From CANKHJ01 sp035556495 (lineage in GTDB: Bacteria; Pseudomonadota; Alphaproteobacteria; Rhizobiales; Xanthobacteraceae): 64,000 bases of DNA. Each line of letters starts with the position of its first letter. Position 1 is the stretch's first letter. The stretch lies in the NCBI GenBank assembly GCA_035556495.1, contig DATMEW010000123.1, positions 13,711-77,710 on the forward strand. The letters are read 5' to 3'. This document shows positions 28,777-37,802 of this stretch, in pieces. The position numbers were made by a program, and so were the translations under genes. The notes beneath the pieces are model-generated. The model saw only the letters and a program-made list of their open reading frames with translations. It had not been told where the DNA came from and did no database searches.

Positions 28777-28882
28777 GCTGATCTCCTCTGCTCACTCGCT
28801 GCCTACGAATGCAGGTAAGCGTCGGCGGCTGGATTAATGGAGCGACAGCGCGGACGCAACACCGCAGGCAAAGGTGGCAGCA

Positions 28883-29239
28883 TCACGCCTCGGCAGGGCC
28901 GGCGGGCGGAACCGTATTCACGCCGCGCCAGCGGGCATAGCGCCAGGGCGTTACGGCGGAGGCGTCCGCCGGCAGGCATTCAGGCACGAAGTCGAGGCCG
29001 GACGTGCCCCAGGGATGGCAGCGGCAGAGCCGGCCCAGTGTCATCCAGCCGCCGGCCCAAAGGCCGTGGCGCTGCAATGCCTCGTCGGCATAGGCCGAGC
29101 AGGTCGGCAGATGGCGGCATTCGTATCCGATCAGCGGCGAGAGCGTGTATTGATAGACCTTCACTGCGCCGCGCGCCGCCATCCGGGGCCCTTTTTCGGC
29201 CGCGCGCCAGAGATGCTCAATAGGATTTCCGTCATTCAT
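28883..29239 (-). CDS. yidD: Membrane protein insertion efficiency factor YidD
   Basis: The 118-residue amphipathic membrane-associated protein helps YidC-dependent insertion. The family core is YQYTLSPLIGYECRHLPTCS, then YADEALQRHGLWAGGW and RCHPWGTSGLDFVP, with the conserved Cys. The tail is longer than the E. coli protein. It lies about 100 bp upstream of thrS on the same strand, not beside rnpA-yidC as in many genomes. Confidence 0.95.
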   Translation of the reverse strand: MNDGNPIEHLWRAAEKGPRMAARGAVKVYQYTLSPLIGYECRHLPTCSAYADEALQRHGLWAGGWMTLGRLCRCHPWGTSGLDFVPECLPADASAVTPWRYARWRGVNTVPPAGPAEA

Positions 29240-29350
29240 GGGAACTTCCCATTTGCTTCCGGCGCGGCGGCGATGCGGAGAAATTCCCGCCGCCGCTGTG
29301 CCATTTGCGCACTAGACGCAACTCTGCCCTGCATTTAACTTTTTTTAAGA

Positions 29351-29372
29351 TGGGGTCCAGAATTGGGGTCCA
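29351..29372. repeat. Short direct repeat upstream of a secreted-protein gene
   Basis: TGGGGTCCA occurs at 29351-29359 and again at 29364-29372, a 13-bp period, following a T7 run (TTTTTTT near 29340). It may be a direct-repeat operator for the gene at 29436; no regulator is known. Confidence 0.35.
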
Positions 29373-29435
29373 CGAGCCGCGGAAATTCTGATCGGTCGCG
29401 AAGAAGGCCGGCGGAAGGTCAGGCGGTAAGGGGGA

Positions 29436-30779
29436 ATGATGATCCGACGTGCATTTGTCGGACTGGCGCTGCTGTGCAGCGCCGCCGACCTTTCTGCCGC
29501 AGAGCAGGTGCTCGCGGTCGCCGCTTCCAAAGCGCAGCCCGCTGTCGCAAAAACATTGGAACCGCAGGCCGCCATGGCTTTGCCGGACGCGCGCTCGCGC
29601 GCCATGATATTCGAATGGCGGCGGGAAGGACCCGTGGCCGATTGTGGAGCGGACTGCCGCACCTGGATATCCGCCATCGGTGCGATCACCGCGGATACCG
29701 CCCGGGATTTCGAGAATTTCGCAAAGGACGCCCGCGTGCGCGGCGCGACGGTGGTGCTGGACTCCGAAGGAGGCTCGGTTCTTGGCGCGCTGGCGCTGGG
29801 CCGGGCCTTCCGCCGGCTCGCCATGACGACGTCCATCGGACGCAGCGTGTGGCTGCCCGAGGAGCAGGGCGAGCGGCGCTCCCGCCTGCTGCCGGACGCC
29901 TATTGCGAATCCATGTGCGGCTTTGCGCTGCTGGGCGGCGCGCGGCGCCATGTTCCGCCTGAGGCGCATGTGATGGTCCATCAGATCTGGCTCGGTGACC
30001 GGCGCAGCGACGCCGTCGCCGCCACTTATTCCGCCGAGGACCTTGTGCTGGTTCAGCGCGACATCGGCAGTCTCGCGCAATATACCGTCGAAATGGGTGG
30101 AGATATCGATCTGCTGGAAACCGCCCTGCGCATCCCGCCCTGGGAACCCATGCGCACCCTGAGCAGGGACGAGGTCGGCCGGATGCGGCTGTCGACGGTG
30201 GACGAGCCGTTCGAGAAAGCTCCGCCCGCGTCTGCCACGAATGCGGCCCCCGCCGCTGCGGTGGTTCCCGCCGCGCTGCACGGGGGCACAATCAACGAGC
30301 ATGGCTGGACGCTGGTGCGCGGGGAGCGAGGCAGCATGCTGGCGCGCCGCCATCCGCTGACGGTGGAGGGAGAGAATATCGGCCGTTTCGATATCGTCCT
30401 CACCTGCGGCGCCAGCCGCGATCAGATCGCGGTGCATTATACGGAGACGCGCTCGGGGCAGGATGCCAGCCGGCCTCCGGCGGCGCTGCGGGAGGTCACC
30501 ATGAGTTTGGGGCGGACCACGGTGAAGCTGGATATCGCTTCCACCCAGCCGCAGCGTCCGGCCCGGCTCAGCAGCCGGGCGCAGGGCGTGGTGGCGCTGA
30601 ATGCGATCCAGGAACTGGCGAAATCCTCGGGCCGGGTCCTGACGGTGGCGACAGCCAATGCGGGCGGGGGCAGAACCTCCATCCGTGTCGGCACCAGCGG
30701 CCTTACCGGCAATTTCCCGCAATTCGCGGCGGATTGCGCCGGCCTCGCTCCCTCCAAAAGCGCGCAACTCGCGAACTGA
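29436..30779 (+). CDS. Secreted protein with ClpP/crotonase-like domain
   Basis: The 447-residue protein has a signal peptide (MMIRRAFVGLALLCSAADLS). Residues about 60-200 look like a periplasmic ClpP-like fold: TVVLDSEGGSVLGALALGRA (oxyanion Gly-Gly), YCESMCGFALLGGARRHV where the Ser would be the nucleophile, and AHVMVHQIWLGD with His. The C-terminal half (after a Pro/Ala linker) is beta-rich with no recognised domain. Similar proteins are common in Rhizobiales; enzymatic activity is unproven. Confidence 0.8.
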   Translation: MMIRRAFVGLALLCSAADLSAAEQVLAVAASKAQPAVAKTLEPQAAMALPDARSRAMIFEWRREGPVADCGADCRTWISAIGAITADTARDFENFAKDARVRGATVVLDSEGGSVLGALALGRAFRRLAMTTSIGRSVWLPEEQGERRSRLLPDAYCESMCGFALLGGARRHVPPEAHVMVHQIWLGDRRSDAVAATYSAEDLVLVQRDIGSLAQYTVEMGGDIDLLETALRIPPWEPMRTLSRDEVGRMRLSTVDEPFEKAPPASATNAAPAAAVVPAALHGGTINEHGWTLVRGERGSMLARRHPLTVEGENIGRFDIVLTCGASRDQIAVHYTETRSGQDASRPPAALREVTMSLGRTTVKLDIASTQPQRPARLSSRAQGVVALNAIQELAKSSGRVLTVATANAGGGRTSIRVGTSGLTGNFPQFAADCAGLAPSKSAQLAN

Positions 30780-30798
30780 GCGGTTCCGCGAGCTGGGC

Positions 30799-31275
30799 TC
30801 AGCCGCTGACTGCCGCGGCAGGCTTTGTTTCCGCGCCGGATGTCCGGGCCTGTTCGATCCGGTCGATGGCGTCCACCACGGCGTCGAAGGTGAGTAGCGT
30901 GGAGGCGTGTCGGGCCTTGTAGTCCCGCACCGGCTCCAGCACGGCGATGTCCTTCCAGCGCGGATCGTTTGGCGGCTGGCCGTTGTCCTTGAGCATGCGG
31001 CGCACGGCCTCGCGCAGGGCGCGCAGCTCCCCGGCCCGGGCGCCCACGACATTGCGCGCCATGATGGACGACGATGCCTGTCCCAGCGCGCAGGCTTTCA
31101 CGTCATGGGCAAAATCCGTGACGGTATCCCCATCCATCCGGAGGTCGACCGTGACGGTGGAGCCGCAGAGCTTGGAATGGGCCGTGGCGCTGGCGTCGGG
31201 ATTTTCCAGCCGTCCCAGCCGGGGAATGTTGCCGGCGAGTTCGAGAATGCGGGTGTTGTAGACGTCGTTCAGCAT
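30799..31275 (-). CDS. Iron-sulfur cluster assembly scaffold protein (IscU/NifU-like)
   Basis: The 158-residue protein assembles Fe-S clusters. Two ligand cysteines are visible: Cys37 (HSKLCGSTVTV) and Cys62 (VKACALGQASSS). The third expected cysteine seems to be replaced, the segment reading KARHASTLLTF (residues 121-130). That matches an alphaproteobacterial subgroup distinct from canonical IscU. It is convergent with the ClpP-like gene and divergent from folE. Confidence 0.88.
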   Translation of the reverse strand: MLNDVYNTRILELAGNIPRLGRLENPDASATAHSKLCGSTVTVDLRMDGDTVTDFAHDVKACALGQASSSIMARNVVGARAGELRALREAVRRMLKDNGQPPNDPRWKDIAVLEPVRDYKARHASTLLTFDAVVDAIDRIEQARTSGAETKPAAAVSG

Positions 31276-31518
31276 GGGAAATCAAACCGATTGCTGCCCA
31301 CCGGGCGCAGATTGCCTTGGCGCATGGAACCCTTATATAGAAGCCGCATGGCGGGTTGCACAGGTCTTCCCGCCATGCGGACCGCTCGGCCTGTCGCCGG
31401 GCGATCCGGATGACACAGGGCGTCCGATAGCGCCGCATCCGCCGGGCGGGTGCAGGCCATGTGATCGACGCGAAAACCGGTGACACCTCCGGCTCCGGCC
31501 GGTCGAACGGAGACGATC

Positions 31519-32157
31519 ATGGACGCCATGTCGAAACTGCGCTCTTCTGCTGCGACGGCCGCCGTCGATGCTGCCGGCCCTCTCGTGCCGCGCCCGTCCC
31601 GGGAAGAGGCGGAAGCGGCCGTGCGCACGCTCATCGCCTATCTCGGCGAGAATCCCGATCGTGAAGGCTTGCTGGATACGCCGCGCCGTGTCGTCGAATC
31701 CTACGAGGAGCTCTTCGGGGGCTATCGCCAGTCGCCGGCGGAGGTGCTTCAGCGGACCTTCGGCGAGATCGGCACCTATGACGATTTCGTGCTGGTGCGG
31801 AACATCCGTTTCTCGTCCCATTGCGAACATCACATGATCCCGTTCTACGGGCAGGTGCATATTGCCTATCAGCCCGTGGAGCGGGTGGTCGGCCTGTCGA
31901 AGCTCGCTCGGCTTGTCGAGGTTTTCGCCCGCCGGCTCCAGACTCAGGAGCATCTCACCTCGCAGATCGTCACCGCGATCGAGGAAACGCTGGCGCCGCG
32001 CGGCGTCGCCGTGATGATCGAGGCGGAGCATATGTGCATGTCGATCCGCGGGGTCGAAAAGGCCGGCGCCTCGACCGTGACCACCCAGTTCACCGGGGTG
32101 TTTCGCGAACAGGCCGAGCAGCAGAACCGTTTCCTCTCGCTGGTGCGTCCGCGCTGA
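31519..32157 (+). CDS. folE: GTP cyclohydrolase I
   Basis: The 212-residue enzyme makes 7,8-dihydroneopterin triphosphate for folate (or queuosine) synthesis. The start MDAMSKLRSSAAT follows GGAGACG. Family motifs: zinc ligands in RFSSHCEHHMIPF, VVGLSKLARLVEVFARR, QEHLTSQI, and AEHMCMSIRGVEK with the third zinc ligand Cys. It is full length. It lies 41 bp upstream of hisI on the same strand. Confidence 0.97.
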   Translation: MDAMSKLRSSAATAAVDAAGPLVPRPSREEAEAAVRTLIAYLGENPDREGLLDTPRRVVESYEELFGGYRQSPAEVLQRTFGEIGTYDDFVLVRNIRFSSHCEHHMIPFYGQVHIAYQPVERVVGLSKLARLVEVFARRLQTQEHLTSQIVTAIEETLAPRGVAVMIEAEHMCMSIRGVEKAGASTVTTQFTGVFREQAEQQNRFLSLVRPR

Positions 32158-32198
32158 CGACAAGCGCGGCGCGGCCGGCCGCGTTCAGGATTTCAGTC

Positions 32199-32663
32199 GT
32201 GGCAGATTCATCTTTTGCGCTTCCGGGTTCGGCTGCTGAGGTCGAGGAAGGACTCGTTCTCAGCCCAAAGTTCGGTCCGGACGGACTGCTGACCTGCGTC
32301 GCGACCGATGTCGCCAGCGGCGACGTGCTGATGGTCGCCCATATGAATGCCGAGGCGCTGCGCCGGACCATCGAGACCGGGCAGGCGTGGTATTACAGCC
32401 GGTCCCGCAAGGCGCTCTGGCGCAAGGGCGAAAGCTCCGGCCATGTCCAGTCCGTGGCCGAGATGCGGGTCGATTGCGATCAGGACGCCATCTGGATCAA
32501 GGTCCGTCAGGAGGGGCCGGGCGCCTGCCACACCGGCCGGCGCTCCTGCTTCTATCGTAGCGTATCCGCGGGGCGGGGCGGCGGGCCGATCACGCTGGCC
32601 TTTGTCGATGCCGACAGGGGCTTCGATCCCGCACGGGTTTATGGCGACAAGCCGCAGACCTGA
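32199..32663 (+). CDS. hisI: Phosphoribosyl-AMP cyclohydrolase
   Basis: The 154-residue histidine-synthesis enzyme opens the ring of PR-AMP. GTG start at 32199; longer frames upstream lie inside folE. Motifs: LMVAHMNAEALRRTIETG, YYSRSRKALWRKGESSGH, metal ligands in RVDCDQDAIW, and ACHTGRRSCFYR. It is the stand-alone form without HisE. Confidence 0.96.
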   Translation: MADSSFALPGSAAEVEEGLVLSPKFGPDGLLTCVATDVASGDVLMVAHMNAEALRRTIETGQAWYYSRSRKALWRKGESSGHVQSVAEMRVDCDQDAIWIKVRQEGPGACHTGRRSCFYRSVSAGRGGGPITLAFVDADRGFDPARVYGDKPQT

Positions 32664-32676
32664 TCGATCGCCGGCT

Positions 32677-33579
32677 TCACCGGCCGTGGTCCCGCATGCT
32701 GTCTTCCGCCTGCCGCGCCAGTGCCAACACGCGCTGCGCCCGTTTCAGATGCGGCATGTCGATCATCCGGCCGTGAAGGCTGACCACGCCGGCGTCGGGC
32801 GCGGCGGCGAAGACGGCCGCGATCTCCTGTGCCTCGCCGATGGCGGCAGGGCTCGGCGTGAAAGCCTCATTGATGGTCGCGACCTGTCCGGGATGGATCG
32901 CCAGCATGCCGGCGAAGCCGTCGAACATGGCCTGGGTCGCGATGGCGGCCAGCCCGTCCGTGTCGCCCAGGCGGGCATAGACGGTTTCGTAAGCCGGCAC
33001 CTGCGCGGTGGCGGCGCCGGCGAGGCAGAGGCTGCGGGCGAGGCGGCAGGGCTCGATGAGGGACCCGTCCGCGTGGCGGCTGGCCTGCGCGCCGAGGTCC
33101 GCGGCGAGGTCCTCCGCGCCCCATGTGAGGCCGGCGAGGCGCGGGCTGGCGTTGGCAAAGCTGCCTGCGGCGAACAGCGCAGGCCCGGTCTCGATGGCGA
33201 GCGCGAGAAGGCCGACGCAGCCTTCCGGCAGCCCGGCCTGCGCTTCGTGGACGGTGAGTTTGGCGTCCAGATGGGCAACCGCCTGGCCGCCGACGGCCTT
33301 CGGCAACAGGATCAGATCGGGTTGCATCGGCACGATGGCGGCGAGGTCCAGTTCGATATTATCGCTGTCGAGCGGGTTGACCCGCACGATGAGGCGCGGC
33401 CGCTCCGGCGCGAGCCCTGCATGTTCCAGAAAGGCCGCGGCGCGCTGGCGGGCGGTCGCCTTGGCGGCGGTCGCGACCGAATCCTCCAGATCGAGGATCA
33501 GCGCGTCGGCCCCGCAGCCGAGGGCCTTCTCCATCTTCCGTTCGGAATCCGCCGGAATGAACAGCAGCGAGCGCATCAT
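32677..33579 (-). CDS. CoA ester lyase, CitE/HpcH-HpaI type
   Basis: The 300-residue TIM-barrel lyase is of the citrate lyase beta / malyl-CoA lyase family. Motifs: RSLLFIPADSERKMEKAL, LILDLEDSVATAAK (acidic metal site), RVNPLDSD, and GLTWGAEDLAADLGAQ. The start overlaps the stop of the MaoC gene by 4 bp (ATGA), so they are coupled. The pairing with MaoC suggests cleavage and hydration of a malyl-CoA-like intermediate, but the exact substrate is not clear. Confidence 0.93.
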   Translation of the reverse strand: MMRSLLFIPADSERKMEKALGCGADALILDLEDSVATAAKATARQRAAAFLEHAGLAPERPRLIVRVNPLDSDNIELDLAAIVPMQPDLILLPKAVGGQAVAHLDAKLTVHEAQAGLPEGCVGLLALAIETGPALFAAGSFANASPRLAGLTWGAEDLAADLGAQASRHADGSLIEPCRLARSLCLAGAATAQVPAYETVYARLGDTDGLAAIATQAMFDGFAGMLAIHPGQVATINEAFTPSPAAIGEAQEIAAVFAAAPDAGVVSLHGRMIDMPHLKRAQRVLALARQAEDSMRDHGR

Positions 33580-34076
33580 GACGCGGCCGGCCGCTTGTTG
33601 ATGAAAGCCTGACGGCGGCATTCGGCCACCAGCTTGTCGTTCTGGTTATAGGCGCGGTGGTGGAATTCGACGATGCCGGCGTCCGCCCGAGATTTCGATT
33701 CGCGCACTGAGAGGATCTCCGTGGTGCAGCGGACGGTGTCGTTCTCGAACAGCGGGTGCGGGAATTTCACCTCCGTCATGCCGAGGTTGGCGATGGTCGT
33801 GCCGACCGTGAGGTCCGTGACGGAAATGCCGATCATCAGTCCCAGCGTGAACAGCGAATTCATCAGGGGCTGGCCCCATTCGGTCTCCTGTTCGCAGAAC
33901 ACGCGGTCGATATGCAAAGGCTGCGGATTCAGCGTCATGTTGGAGAACAGCATGTTGTCCATCTGCGTGACGGTGCGGCGCAGCCGATGGTCATACAGCG
34001 TGCCGGCGACGAAGCCTTCGAGATACAACCCGCCTCGCGGATGGCGGTGTGCGGTGTCCGGGGCGGGAGCAGTCAT
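33576..34076 (-). CDS. MaoC-family dehydratase (hotdog)
   Basis: The 166-residue (R)-specific enoyl-CoA hydratase-like protein has the family segment TQMDNMLFSNMTLNPQPLHID, which contains the expected catalytic Asp/His. It is first in a two-gene operon with the CoA ester lyase. Mesaconyl-CoA hydratase (Mcd) is about twice this length, so it is not that enzyme. Other features: GTTIANLGMTEVKFPHPLFE and ENDTVRCTTEILSVRES. Confidence 0.92.
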   Translation of the reverse strand: MTAPAPDTAHRHPRGGLYLEGFVAGTLYDHRLRRTVTQMDNMLFSNMTLNPQPLHIDRVFCEQETEWGQPLMNSLFTLGLMIGISVTDLTVGTTIANLGMTEVKFPHPLFENDTVRCTTEILSVRESKSRADAGIVEFHHRAYNQNDKLVAECRRQAFINKRPAAS

Positions 34077-34181
34077 CGGCGTCCTCCAAGTGTCGTTAAC
34101 GTCTGGTTTACCATAATGCCTCTAGCTGACTAACCATGTATCGCAGGATGTGGCGCTGCGGACGGACATCGGGGCGGGCAT

Positions 34182-35105
34182 ATGACGGTCGAGGCGACGT
34201 CTTCTCCCTCGTTTATCTCGGGCCTTGTGGGAACGATCCGCAAGGCGGCGCAGGCTGCCGGCGCGAGCTTTGAACATCTTCTCGCGACGGCTCGTGTCGA
34301 ATCCGGCCTCAATACTGCCGCGCAGGCGCCGACCTCTTCGGCGCGCGGGTTGTTTCAGTTCATCGACCAGACCTGGCTCGCGACCATGAAGGACGCCGGG
34401 CCGGCGCTGGGCTATGCCCGCTATGCGGATGCCATCGATCGCACGGCGTCCGGTGCCTATGTGGTGCCCGACCCGGCTGCGCGCGCCGAGATCATGGCGC
34501 TGCGGGACGATCCGGCGGCGAGCACCGCCATGGCGGGCGCCTTCACGCAGGGCAACGCGGAGACGCTTGCGCGGCAGCTTGGGCGCTCCGCAACGGGGGG
34601 CGAATTGTATATCGCCCATTTCCTCGGCGCGGGCGGGGCCGGCCGGCTCATCACGCTGGCCGCCAACGAGCCGGATGCTTCCGCGGCCGCGGCCTTTCCC
34701 CAAGCGGCCGCTGCCAACCGTTCGATTTTTTACGACCGTCAGGGCAGCGCGCGCGGCGCTGCCGATGTTTATCAGCGGCTCGTCGGCCGTTATGATTCCG
34801 CACGCGCCGCTGTCTCCGGCGTGACGGGCGGCGATGCGCAAGCGGTAGTCGCTGGAGCACGCCCCGCGCCGATAGCCTCGTCCACGACGCTTGCGGCCAT
34901 GGACGAACCGCCGCTCACCCTTGGCGATTCCGGGCCGGCTTTTCACGGACTGTTCCGCACGTCCCAGCAGCGGACGGTGGCGCCGGTCGTGGCGGCGCTG
35001 TGGTCGAGCCCGACCATTGCATCTTCGCAATCGCAGCCCGCAACAACCGGCGGGACGCTCGACCTGTTTCGTGATGACGGCCTCCAGCAGACTGCGCGCA
35101 ACTGA
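34182..35105 (+). CDS. Lytic transglycosylase-like (SLT) domain protein
   Basis: The 307-residue protein has an SLT/lysozyme-like domain at residues about 15-150: FEHLLATARVESGLNTAAQ (catalytic Glu), SSARGLFQFIDQTWLATMK, and AGELYIAHFLGAGG-type sequence (GGELYIAHFLGAGGAGRL). No signal peptide is seen, so it may be exported by a non-Sec route, for example with flagellar components. The C-terminal half is Ala/Ser/Thr-rich. It precedes a DUF2336 gene and a two-component pair. Confidence 0.87.
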   Translation: MTVEATSSPSFISGLVGTIRKAAQAAGASFEHLLATARVESGLNTAAQAPTSSARGLFQFIDQTWLATMKDAGPALGYARYADAIDRTASGAYVVPDPAARAEIMALRDDPAASTAMAGAFTQGNAETLARQLGRSATGGELYIAHFLGAGGAGRLITLAANEPDASAAAAFPQAAAANRSIFYDRQGSARGAADVYQRLVGRYDSARAAVSGVTGGDAQAVVAGARPAPIASSTTLAAMDEPPLTLGDSGPAFHGLFRTSQQRTVAPVVAALWSSPTIASSQSQPATTGGTLDLFRDDGLQQTARN

Positions 35106-35255
35106 TCCTTCCGGAATTCCCAGCGCATCCGCGCGAGATCATGGCTAACCGGACGCAAACATTCATGCTGAACGCTTTGTTAAGCGCTGGCTGATAGGCT
35201 TTGTTCGTCGGTGCTTTATCCGGCGGGTTGGTGATCCGAGTAGCGTGGCGTCCCC

Positions 35256-36434
35256 ATGATCGTCCGACATTTCCTCCAGTGGATCCGGACAGCAGGCGCG
35301 GTCGAGCGGGCCGATGCAGCTTCGGCGCTGGTCCGGGCTTTTCTCCATTCGAACCTCTCGGTTGACGATCGCGCCGCCGCCGAAGGCGCGATGCTGATGC
35401 TGCTCGACGATCCGTCGCCGCTGGTGCGCCGGGCGCTGGCCGAGGCGTTGGCTTCGAGCGAAGATGCGCCGCCGGTGCTGATCCATGCGCTGGCGGCGGA
35501 TCAGCCGGACATTGCCGCGATCATCTATGAATCTTCGCCATGTCTGGCGGAGGCCGATCTGGTGGATGCTCTGGGGGCCGGACAAGCTGCCGTCCAGGCG
35601 GCCATCGCGCGCCGCGCCACGCTGTCGCGCGCGGTCTGCGCCGCCATTGCCGAGGTCGGTTCGGCCGAAGCCTGTTTGCTACTGCTCGAGAATGCCGGCG
35701 CCGTATTGTTGCAGTTCGCGCTGGACCGCATCGTGGCGCGCCATGGCCATCTGGCGGCGATCCGCGAGAATCTGCTGGAGCGCGAAGATCTTCCCGCCAC
35801 GACGCGGCAGGCGCTGCTGACCCAGCTTTCCGACACCCTGGCAAGATTTGTGACAGGGCGAGCCTGGCTCGATGCGGATCGTGCCCGGAGCATCGCGCGC
35901 GAAGCTCGCGACAAGGCCACGGTCACTGTTGCCGCAACGACCGCTCCGGGCGAAATGCGGCTGCTGGTCGGCCGTCTCCGGGAGAATGGCGAACTCACCG
36001 CCGGTCTGATCCTGCGGGCGTTGCTCTCCGGCAATACGATGATGTTCGAGGATGCGCTGGCGGAACTGAGCGGCTTGCCGGTCAGCCGCATCTGCGCGCT
36101 GGTCTATGCCCGAAACGGGGCGGGGCTGCGCGCCGTCTATGACAGGGCAGGGCTGCCGCCGGCGGTTTACCCCGCTTTTCACGCGGCTATCGAGGCCATC
36201 CGGGAGCAGGGCTTTGTCGGAGATGAAGCCGGAAGCTCCCGCCTGCGTCGCCGCATGGTCGAGCGCGTGCTGGTGCATTGCGAGCAGGAAATGCCGGGTG
36301 AAGTCGAGCCGCTGCTCGTGCTGCTGCGCAAGTTCGCCACGGAAGCGGCGCGCGACGAGGCGCGGACGTTCTGCGACGATCTCGTTGCGGAAGATGCGAT
36401 CAGCATCGATGCCGAGATGCGGCTGGTGGCCTGA
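35256..36434 (+). CDS. DUF2336 domain protein (HEAT-like helical)
   Basis: The 392-residue helical protein is typical of DUF2336 in alphaproteobacteria. Repeating helix pairs: LLDDPSPLVRRALAEALASS, AIIYESSPCLAEADLVDAL, and ISRICALVYARNGAG-like (VSRICALVYARNGAGLRAV). It has no catalytic motif; it may act as a scaffold. It is followed by the convergent HPt and receiver genes. Confidence 0.86.
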   Translation: MIVRHFLQWIRTAGAVERADAASALVRAFLHSNLSVDDRAAAEGAMLMLLDDPSPLVRRALAEALASSEDAPPVLIHALAADQPDIAAIIYESSPCLAEADLVDALGAGQAAVQAAIARRATLSRAVCAAIAEVGSAEACLLLLENAGAVLLQFALDRIVARHGHLAAIRENLLEREDLPATTRQALLTQLSDTLARFVTGRAWLDADRARSIAREARDKATVTVAATTAPGEMRLLVGRLRENGELTAGLILRALLSGNTMMFEDALAELSGLPVSRICALVYARNGAGLRAVYDRAGLPPAVYPAFHAAIEAIREQGFVGDEAGSSRLRRRMVERVLVHCEQEMPGEVEPLLVLLRKFATEAARDEARTFCDDLVAEDAISIDAEMRLVA

Positions 36435-36471
36435 CGCGCCTTCGGCGGCGATGGCCGCCGTCCGGCCGTCC

Positions 36472-37032
36472 TCAACCGGTCTGGATGACGTCCCGCAGAT
36501 AGTCCGGCCGGTGCCGGTTGCTGGTCGCGAGAAACTCCTCGGTCACGTCGCGAAGGCGTCGCGTCAGGGCCAGCGCCAGATCGGTCACGTCGCCACGCGC
36601 GCTCTCGCGCACGATGGCCCGAATCGCATCAACATGCTGGTCTACCAGTTCGCGGGGAATATCCTTCATCTCCAGCGTGTGCTCGATCAGTCGGCAGAGG
36701 CTGCGGGCGATGTCGGTTACCGCGGGAAAGCCGAAGGTGGTGGCTTCGCCTTTGATGTCGTGGGCGGCGTGGAACAGCCCATCCCTCGTTTGCGGCAGAA
36801 AGCCGGACCTGTGAATGGCGGCGCGCGCGTCTTCCAGACGCTCGCATTCTGCATTCATCCAGGCGGGAAAATTCTCGGAGAGTTCGGACAGGGCGAGTTC
36901 GGCCCGCGCAACCGCGTCGTCCGCTTCCGCGCCTGGCGGCAGTTCCGTCACGGCGCTGCGCAGCGTGTGGGGCGGAGTGATGACTTCATAGTCTCCATAG
37001 GTCACGATCGAAGGCTTGCCGGGATTTGACAT
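36472..37032 (-). CDS. Histidine phosphotransfer (HPt) domain protein
   Basis: About 186 residues from MSNPGKPSIVTYGDYEVITP. The HPt helix bundle covers about residues 50-150. The phosphorylatable His is in FHAAHDIKGEATTFGFP. It is downstream of the receiver protein by 11 bp, so the pair may transfer phosphate, with a histidine kinase elsewhere. Confidence 0.9.
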   Translation of the reverse strand: MSNPGKPSIVTYGDYEVITPPHTLRSAVTELPPGAEADDAVARAELALSELSENFPAWMNAECERLEDARAAIHRSGFLPQTRDGLFHAAHDIKGEATTFGFPAVTDIARSLCRLIEHTLEMKDIPRELVDQHVDAIRAIVRESARGDVTDLALALTRRLRDVTEEFLATSNRHRPDYLRDVIQTG

Positions 37033-37043
37033 GGTCTGGCTCC

Positions 37044-37589
37044 TCAATCCGCGATCTTCGCCTTGTCGAGCAGCGAGATCGGCTTGACGACATCAGCCTT
37101 GCCGCCGTTGCGGCGCTCCGGTCCGACATAATTTGCATTCGTCGTGCGTCGCCGGTCTGGCCCGAAATAGGTTTTTGTTCGAATGAAGGGGCGAGGGTTC
37201 ACAACGATGTTCAACACCCGTTCGTAAAGCGCCTTGGCGGAGATCGGCTTGGCCATGAATTCCGTCACGCCGGCATCACGGGCGGCGATGACGCGCCGCT
37301 TCTCGGAATGGCCCGTCAGCATGATGATGGGTACGTAGGGGTTCGAATTCGCCCCCGGCTGGCGGATCATCTGGGTCAGTTCAAGGCCGTCGAAAATCGG
37401 CATCACCCAGTCGGTGATGATGATATCCGGCATATGGTGGGTGAAGGCTTCCAGGCCCGCGCCGCCGTCCTCCGCTTCATAGACCTCGCGGGTGCCGAAG
37501 CCATGCAGCAGGGTGCGGACGATTCGCCGCATGTGGGCATTGTCGTCCACCACGAGAAAGCGAAGCTTGTTGAATTCGATACGCAGCAT
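37044..37589 (-). CDS. Response regulator (single receiver domain)
   Basis: The 181-residue protein has a CheY-like receiver at residues about 8-130: FLVVDDNAHMRRIVRTLLHG (acidic pair), IIITDWVMPIFDGLELTQMI (phospho-Asp), IIMLTGHSEKRRV (Thr), and FMAKPISAKALYERV (Lys). A short basic tail (FIRTKTYFGPDRRR) follows. No DNA-binding domain. First gene of the operon with HPt. Confidence 0.95.
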   Translation of the reverse strand: MLRIEFNKLRFLVVDDNAHMRRIVRTLLHGFGTREVYEAEDGGAGLEAFTHHMPDIIITDWVMPIFDGLELTQMIRQPGANSNPYVPIIMLTGHSEKRRVIAARDAGVTEFMAKPISAKALYERVLNIVVNPRPFIRTKTYFGPDRRRTTNANYVGPERRNGGKADVVKPISLLDKAKIAD

Positions 37590-37802
37590 GGGCCGCCGCC
37601 GATGAGCATGTGCCGCCCATCCGGCCAGGGACAGGAAGAAGCCGTTAACAGCCGCAGGCAGACTAGGGCCGGGCGCTTAAGGAAAAGTTGCAGTGCGCTG
37701 CCATTGCTGCGCTGCACCTAAAAGTGGTGGCGCGGGCCTTTGCAATTGATTTCCCCCGGTCGGTCTGGCAGCAATTCGGTTCCCGTCAACGTGAGCCTTG
37801 TC

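Noticed and set aside
29232..31052. Long minus-strand frame covering the ClpP-like gene
   Set aside because: No domain text; it spans two real genes and intergenic regions, typical of a shadow frame.
37590..37802. SAM riboswitch upstream of the MetE-like gene
   Set aside because: Hairpins are present, but no SAM-II or SAM-I consensus core could be read.
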